From positions 1 through 54,081 of the forward strand of contig NZ_MDDC01000019.1 of the NCBI RefSeq assembly GCF_001875325.1: a stretch of 54,081 nt of DNA. The letters run 5' to 3'. The DNA is from Neomoorella thermoacetica. GTDB lineage: Bacteria; Bacillota; DSM-521; Neomoorellales; Neomoorellaceae. Below the pieces are notes generated by a model, which did not search any database, was not told where the DNA came from, and was given only the letters and a program-made list of their open reading frames with translations. Position numbers and translations under genes: made by a program. Of the stretch, positions 51,876 through 54,081 are shown one piece after another (position 1 is the stretch's first letter; every line of letters starts with the position of its first letter).

Positions 51876-53165
51876 TTAATGTTCCCGGGGGAAAAGGGCC
51901 GGGAGGGCGCGCAGGAGGTCCTGGTTGCTCTTGGTTTTCTTCATGGCGTCGATGAGGGTCTCGGTGACCTCTACCGGGCCCATGCCGCTGCTCACCCGCC
52001 GGAAGTTCCAGACCAGTTCCAGCTCCTCCCGGCTGAGGAGCAATTCCTCCCGCCGGGTGCCGGAACGTTTAACATCAATGGCCGGGAAAATCCGCCGCTC
52101 GGCCAGCTTCCGGTCCAGGATGAGTTCCATGTTGCCGGTGCCTTTAAATTCCTCGAAAATAACCTCGTCCATACGGCTGCCCGTCTCAATCAGGGCGGTG
52201 GCCACAATGGTCAGGCTGCCACCCTCTTCGATGTTCCGGGCGGCACCGAAGAAGCGCTTGGGTTTATAAAGGGCCGTGGGATCGACGCCACCGGAGAGGG
52301 TGCGGCCGCTGGGAGGAACAACCAGGTTGTGGGCCCGGGCCAGGCGAGTGATGCTGTCCAGGAGAACGACGACGTCCTTTTTATGCTCCACCAGGCGTTT
52401 AGCTCGTTCCAGGACCATGTCAGCTACTTTGACGTGATTTTCAGGGAGTTCGTCAAAGGTGGAACTGATGACCTCGCCCCGGACCGAACGTTCGATGTCG
52501 GTGACCTCTTCCGGGCGCTCATCAATCAACAGGATCATCAATTCGACTTCGGGGTAGTTGGTTTTGATGGCGTTGGCTATTTTCTTGAGCAAAACCGTCT
52601 TGCCGGCTTTGGGCGGGGAGACAATGAGGGCCCGCTGGCCTTTGCCTATAGGGGCTATCAAGTCGATAATCCGGGCCGAGGGGTCGCCGTTGGCCGTCTC
52701 CAGGGTGTAGCGTTCTGAGGGATAAATGGGGGTCAGGGCATCAAAGTGAAGGCGTTCTGCTGCTGTTTCCGGGTTTTCCCCGTTGACTTTCTCCACCCGC
52801 AGGAGGGCGAAAAAGCGTTCGTTGTCCTTGGGTGGCCGGACGAGGCCGGCCACCTTATCCCCGGTCCGCAGGTCGAAGCGGCGGATTTGCGAAGCGGAGA
52901 TGTAGATATCGTCGCCGCTGGCCAGGTAGCCGAAGGGCCGTAAAAATCCGTAACCGTCCGGGAGTATCTCCAGGATGCCCTGAGCCTGGAGTTGTTCTTC
53001 CCTGGCCTCCTCCTGGTGTTCTTGCTGCTCTCTCTGGGCCAGGGCCTTGGCAATCTCAAATACCAGCTCTTTCTTCCGCATCCGGGAATAGCCGCTCAAG
53101 TTTAGCTCGCGGGCTATCCGGTAGAGCTCTACCATGGTCTTGCTTTCTAGTTCGGCTGTATTCAA
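51876..53165 (-). CDS. rho: Transcription termination factor Rho
   Basis: A 429-residue Rho. The N-terminal Rho_N helix domain ([20 protein letters not shown]) is followed by the RNA-binding cold-shock domain ([20 protein letters not shown], about residues 65-130). The ATPase core has Walker [18 protein letters not shown] (about 190) and the R-loop/Q-loop segments ([17 protein letters not shown]). A charged stretch ([19 protein letters not shown]) links the first two domains. Start is TTG 53165 behind GGAGG. It is co-transcribed with fsa, 20 bases upstream. Confidence 0.98.
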   Translation of the reverse strand: MNTAELESKTMVELYRIARELNLSGYSRMRKKELVFEIAKALAQREQQEHQEEAREEQLQAQGILEILPDGYGFLRPFGYLASGDDIYISASQIRRFDLRTGDKVAGLVRPPKDNERFFALLRVEKVNGENPETAAERLHFDALTPIYPSERYTLETANGDPSARIIDLIAPIGKGQRALIVSPPKAGKTVLLKKIANAIKTNYPEVELMILLIDERPEEVTDIERSVRGEVISSTFDELPENHVKVADMVLERAKRLVEHKKDVVVLLDSITRLARAHNLVVPPSGRTLSGGVDPTALYKPKRFFGAARNIEEGGSLTIVATALIETGSRMDEVIFEEFKGTGNMELILDRKLAERRIFPAIDVKRSGTRREELLLSREELELVWNFRRVSSGMGPVEVTETLIDAMKKTKSNQDLLRALPALFPREH

Positions 53166-53184
53166 ATAGCTTAAACCTCCGTAA

Positions 53185-53859
53185 TCACGGCCGGCGGCAG
53201 GTGAGAAGGGTTTGCTTATTCTTTACCTTCTCCCAGTCTGCCAGGAAGCGTGCCAGGCCGGTGTCTGTCAGGGGATGCTTGAGCATCTGCATGAGAACTT
53301 TATAGGGGACGGTGGCGATATCGGCGCCCAGGCGGGCTGCCTCCAGGACGTGGAGGGGATGGCGGATGCTGGCGGCGATTATCTGGGTTTTAAAGCCGTA
53401 CTGGGCAAAGATGGGAACAATGTCGGCAACAACCTGCAGGCCGTCATGGCTGATGTCATCCAGGCGCCCGACAAAGGGACTGACGTAAGTCGCCCCTGCC
53501 AGGGCTGCCAGCAGGGCCTGGTTGGCGGAAAACACCAGGGTCACATTAGTTTTAATGCCGCGGGTGGACAATTCCTTGACCGCTTTTAGCCCCTCGGCGA
53601 TCATGGGGATCTTGATGACAATGTTGGGATGGATGGCCGCCAGTTCGACCCCTTCGGCCACCATCTCCGCGGCTGTGGTGCTCACTACTTCAGCGCTGAC
53701 GGGGCCATCAACAATGGCCGCGATCTCTTCCACCACTTCGCGGAAATTGCGTCCTTCCCGGGCGATTAGGGAAGGATTAGTGGTTACACCTGCAATTATA
53801 CCCAGATCATTGGCTGCTTTAATCTCTTCGACGTTGGCCGTATCGATGAAAATCCGCAC
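53185..53859 (-). CDS. fsa: Transaldolase / fructose-6-phosphate aldolase family (TalC type)
   Basis: Start taken as GTG 53859 behind SD GGAGGT, giving 224 residues that begin [19 protein letters not shown]. It is the short TalC/FSA type of transaldolase: [14 protein letters not shown], the Schiff-base Lys in [35 protein letters not shown] and [11 protein letters not shown]. It carries C3 units in the non-oxidative pentose phosphate pathway. The Bacillus order fba-fsa-(murA)-rho is partly kept. Length is normal. Confidence 0.96.
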   Translation of the reverse strand: MRIFIDTANVEEIKAANDLGIIAGVTTNPSLIAREGRNFREVVEEIAAIVDGPVSAEVVSTTAAEMVAEGVELAAIHPNIVIKIPMIAEGLKAVKELSTRGIKTNVTLVFSANQALLAALAGATYVSPFVGRLDDISHDGLQVVADIVPIFAQYGFKTQIIAASIRHPLHVLEAARLGADIATVPYKVLMQMLKHPLTDTGLARFLADWEKVKNKQTLLTCRRP

Positions 53860-54081
53860 AACAGGGCACCTCCAGAAACAGGTTATAAAAACATTCACCA
53901 CAGGCGGGGCAAAATCCTGCTCATAGTGGAAAAAGTATCCGGGCTATATTGCAACCCATATTCCGCACCCTGTGAGGAACCCAAAAATAATTTTTATAGG
54001 GTGCAGAAAGAAATAAAAGTAGAGAGAATCTTCTAACCAGGAATTTCTAATTCAGTGTCGAATCATTCCTCTAAGAGAATT
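53860..54081. other. Upstream region of fsa, right window edge
   Basis: AT-rich 220 bases with no gene. It contains a Spo0A-box-like heptamer TGTCGAA (54056-54062) and two copies of the tail GCACCC / GGGTGC (about 53966-54004), which can pair into a hairpin with a 30-base loop. The promoter of fsa-rho is probably here, but I could not fix its boxes. Confidence 0.4.

Noticed and set aside
54056-54062. Spo0A box upstream of fsa
   Set aside because: A single 7-base match (TGTCGAA) is expected by chance at this length, and no second box or mapped promoter supports it; the same holds for 20943-20949.

Overview
The window looks like chromosome of a GC-rich, spore-forming, thermophilic acetogen-type clostridium, most likely Moorella or a close relative. 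This is inferred from protein style, from the sporulation genes (spoIIID, spoIID, a spoIIQ-like gene), and from a gene order that follows the Bacillus subtilis block mbl-spoIIID-spoIIQ-spoIID-murA-ywmB-atpCDGAHFEB-wecB-glyA-ywlG-rpiB-ywlE-mntP-ywlC-prmC-prfA-rpmE-rho almost gene for gene. No rRNA, tRNA or CRISPR array was seen.

Left part (1-13976) is accessory DNA. An IS3-family element (running off the left edge) sits inside the transposase of an IS66-family element, which itself cut a resident gene. Next come an AT-richer block with a TolC-like protein and a large secreted protein with a copper-amine-oxidase-N domain, a collapsed second copy of a sigma/anti-sigma operon, a HicAB toxin-antitoxin pair whose toxin carries a stop codon, a MacAB-type exporter, and an intact ECF sigma/anti-sigma pair. 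The sigma gene and the large secreted protein share one promoter pattern (GGGAAC, 18 bases, GTCTAA), so I infer that the sigma factor controls itself and that surface protein.

Middle part (14066-27033) is envelope biology: an S-layer-anchored subtilisin-like protease, a TagA/WecG glycosyltransferase, an LCP ligase, a small anchored protein with a copper-amine-oxidase-N domain, two very small genes, a TetR regulator and an AcrAB-like RND pump with a TetR-type operator just downstream of its promoter.

Right part (27063-53859) is conserved core: cell shape and sporulation genes, peptidoglycan precursor synthesis, the full F1Fo ATP synthase operon (with a possible frameshift in atpI), then nucleotide, one-carbon, tRNA-modification and translation-termination genes, ribosomal protein L31, a LysM-M23 endopeptidase, Rho and a transaldolase. 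Nearly all of these lie on the minus strand and are tightly packed with overlaps and strong terminators.

The most interesting items are the ECF promoter pair plus the fossil duplicate of the same sigma operon, the disarmed HicA next to an intact HicB and tandem operator, and a TolC-family protein with little room for a beta barrel in a genome that also encodes MacAB and RND pumps.
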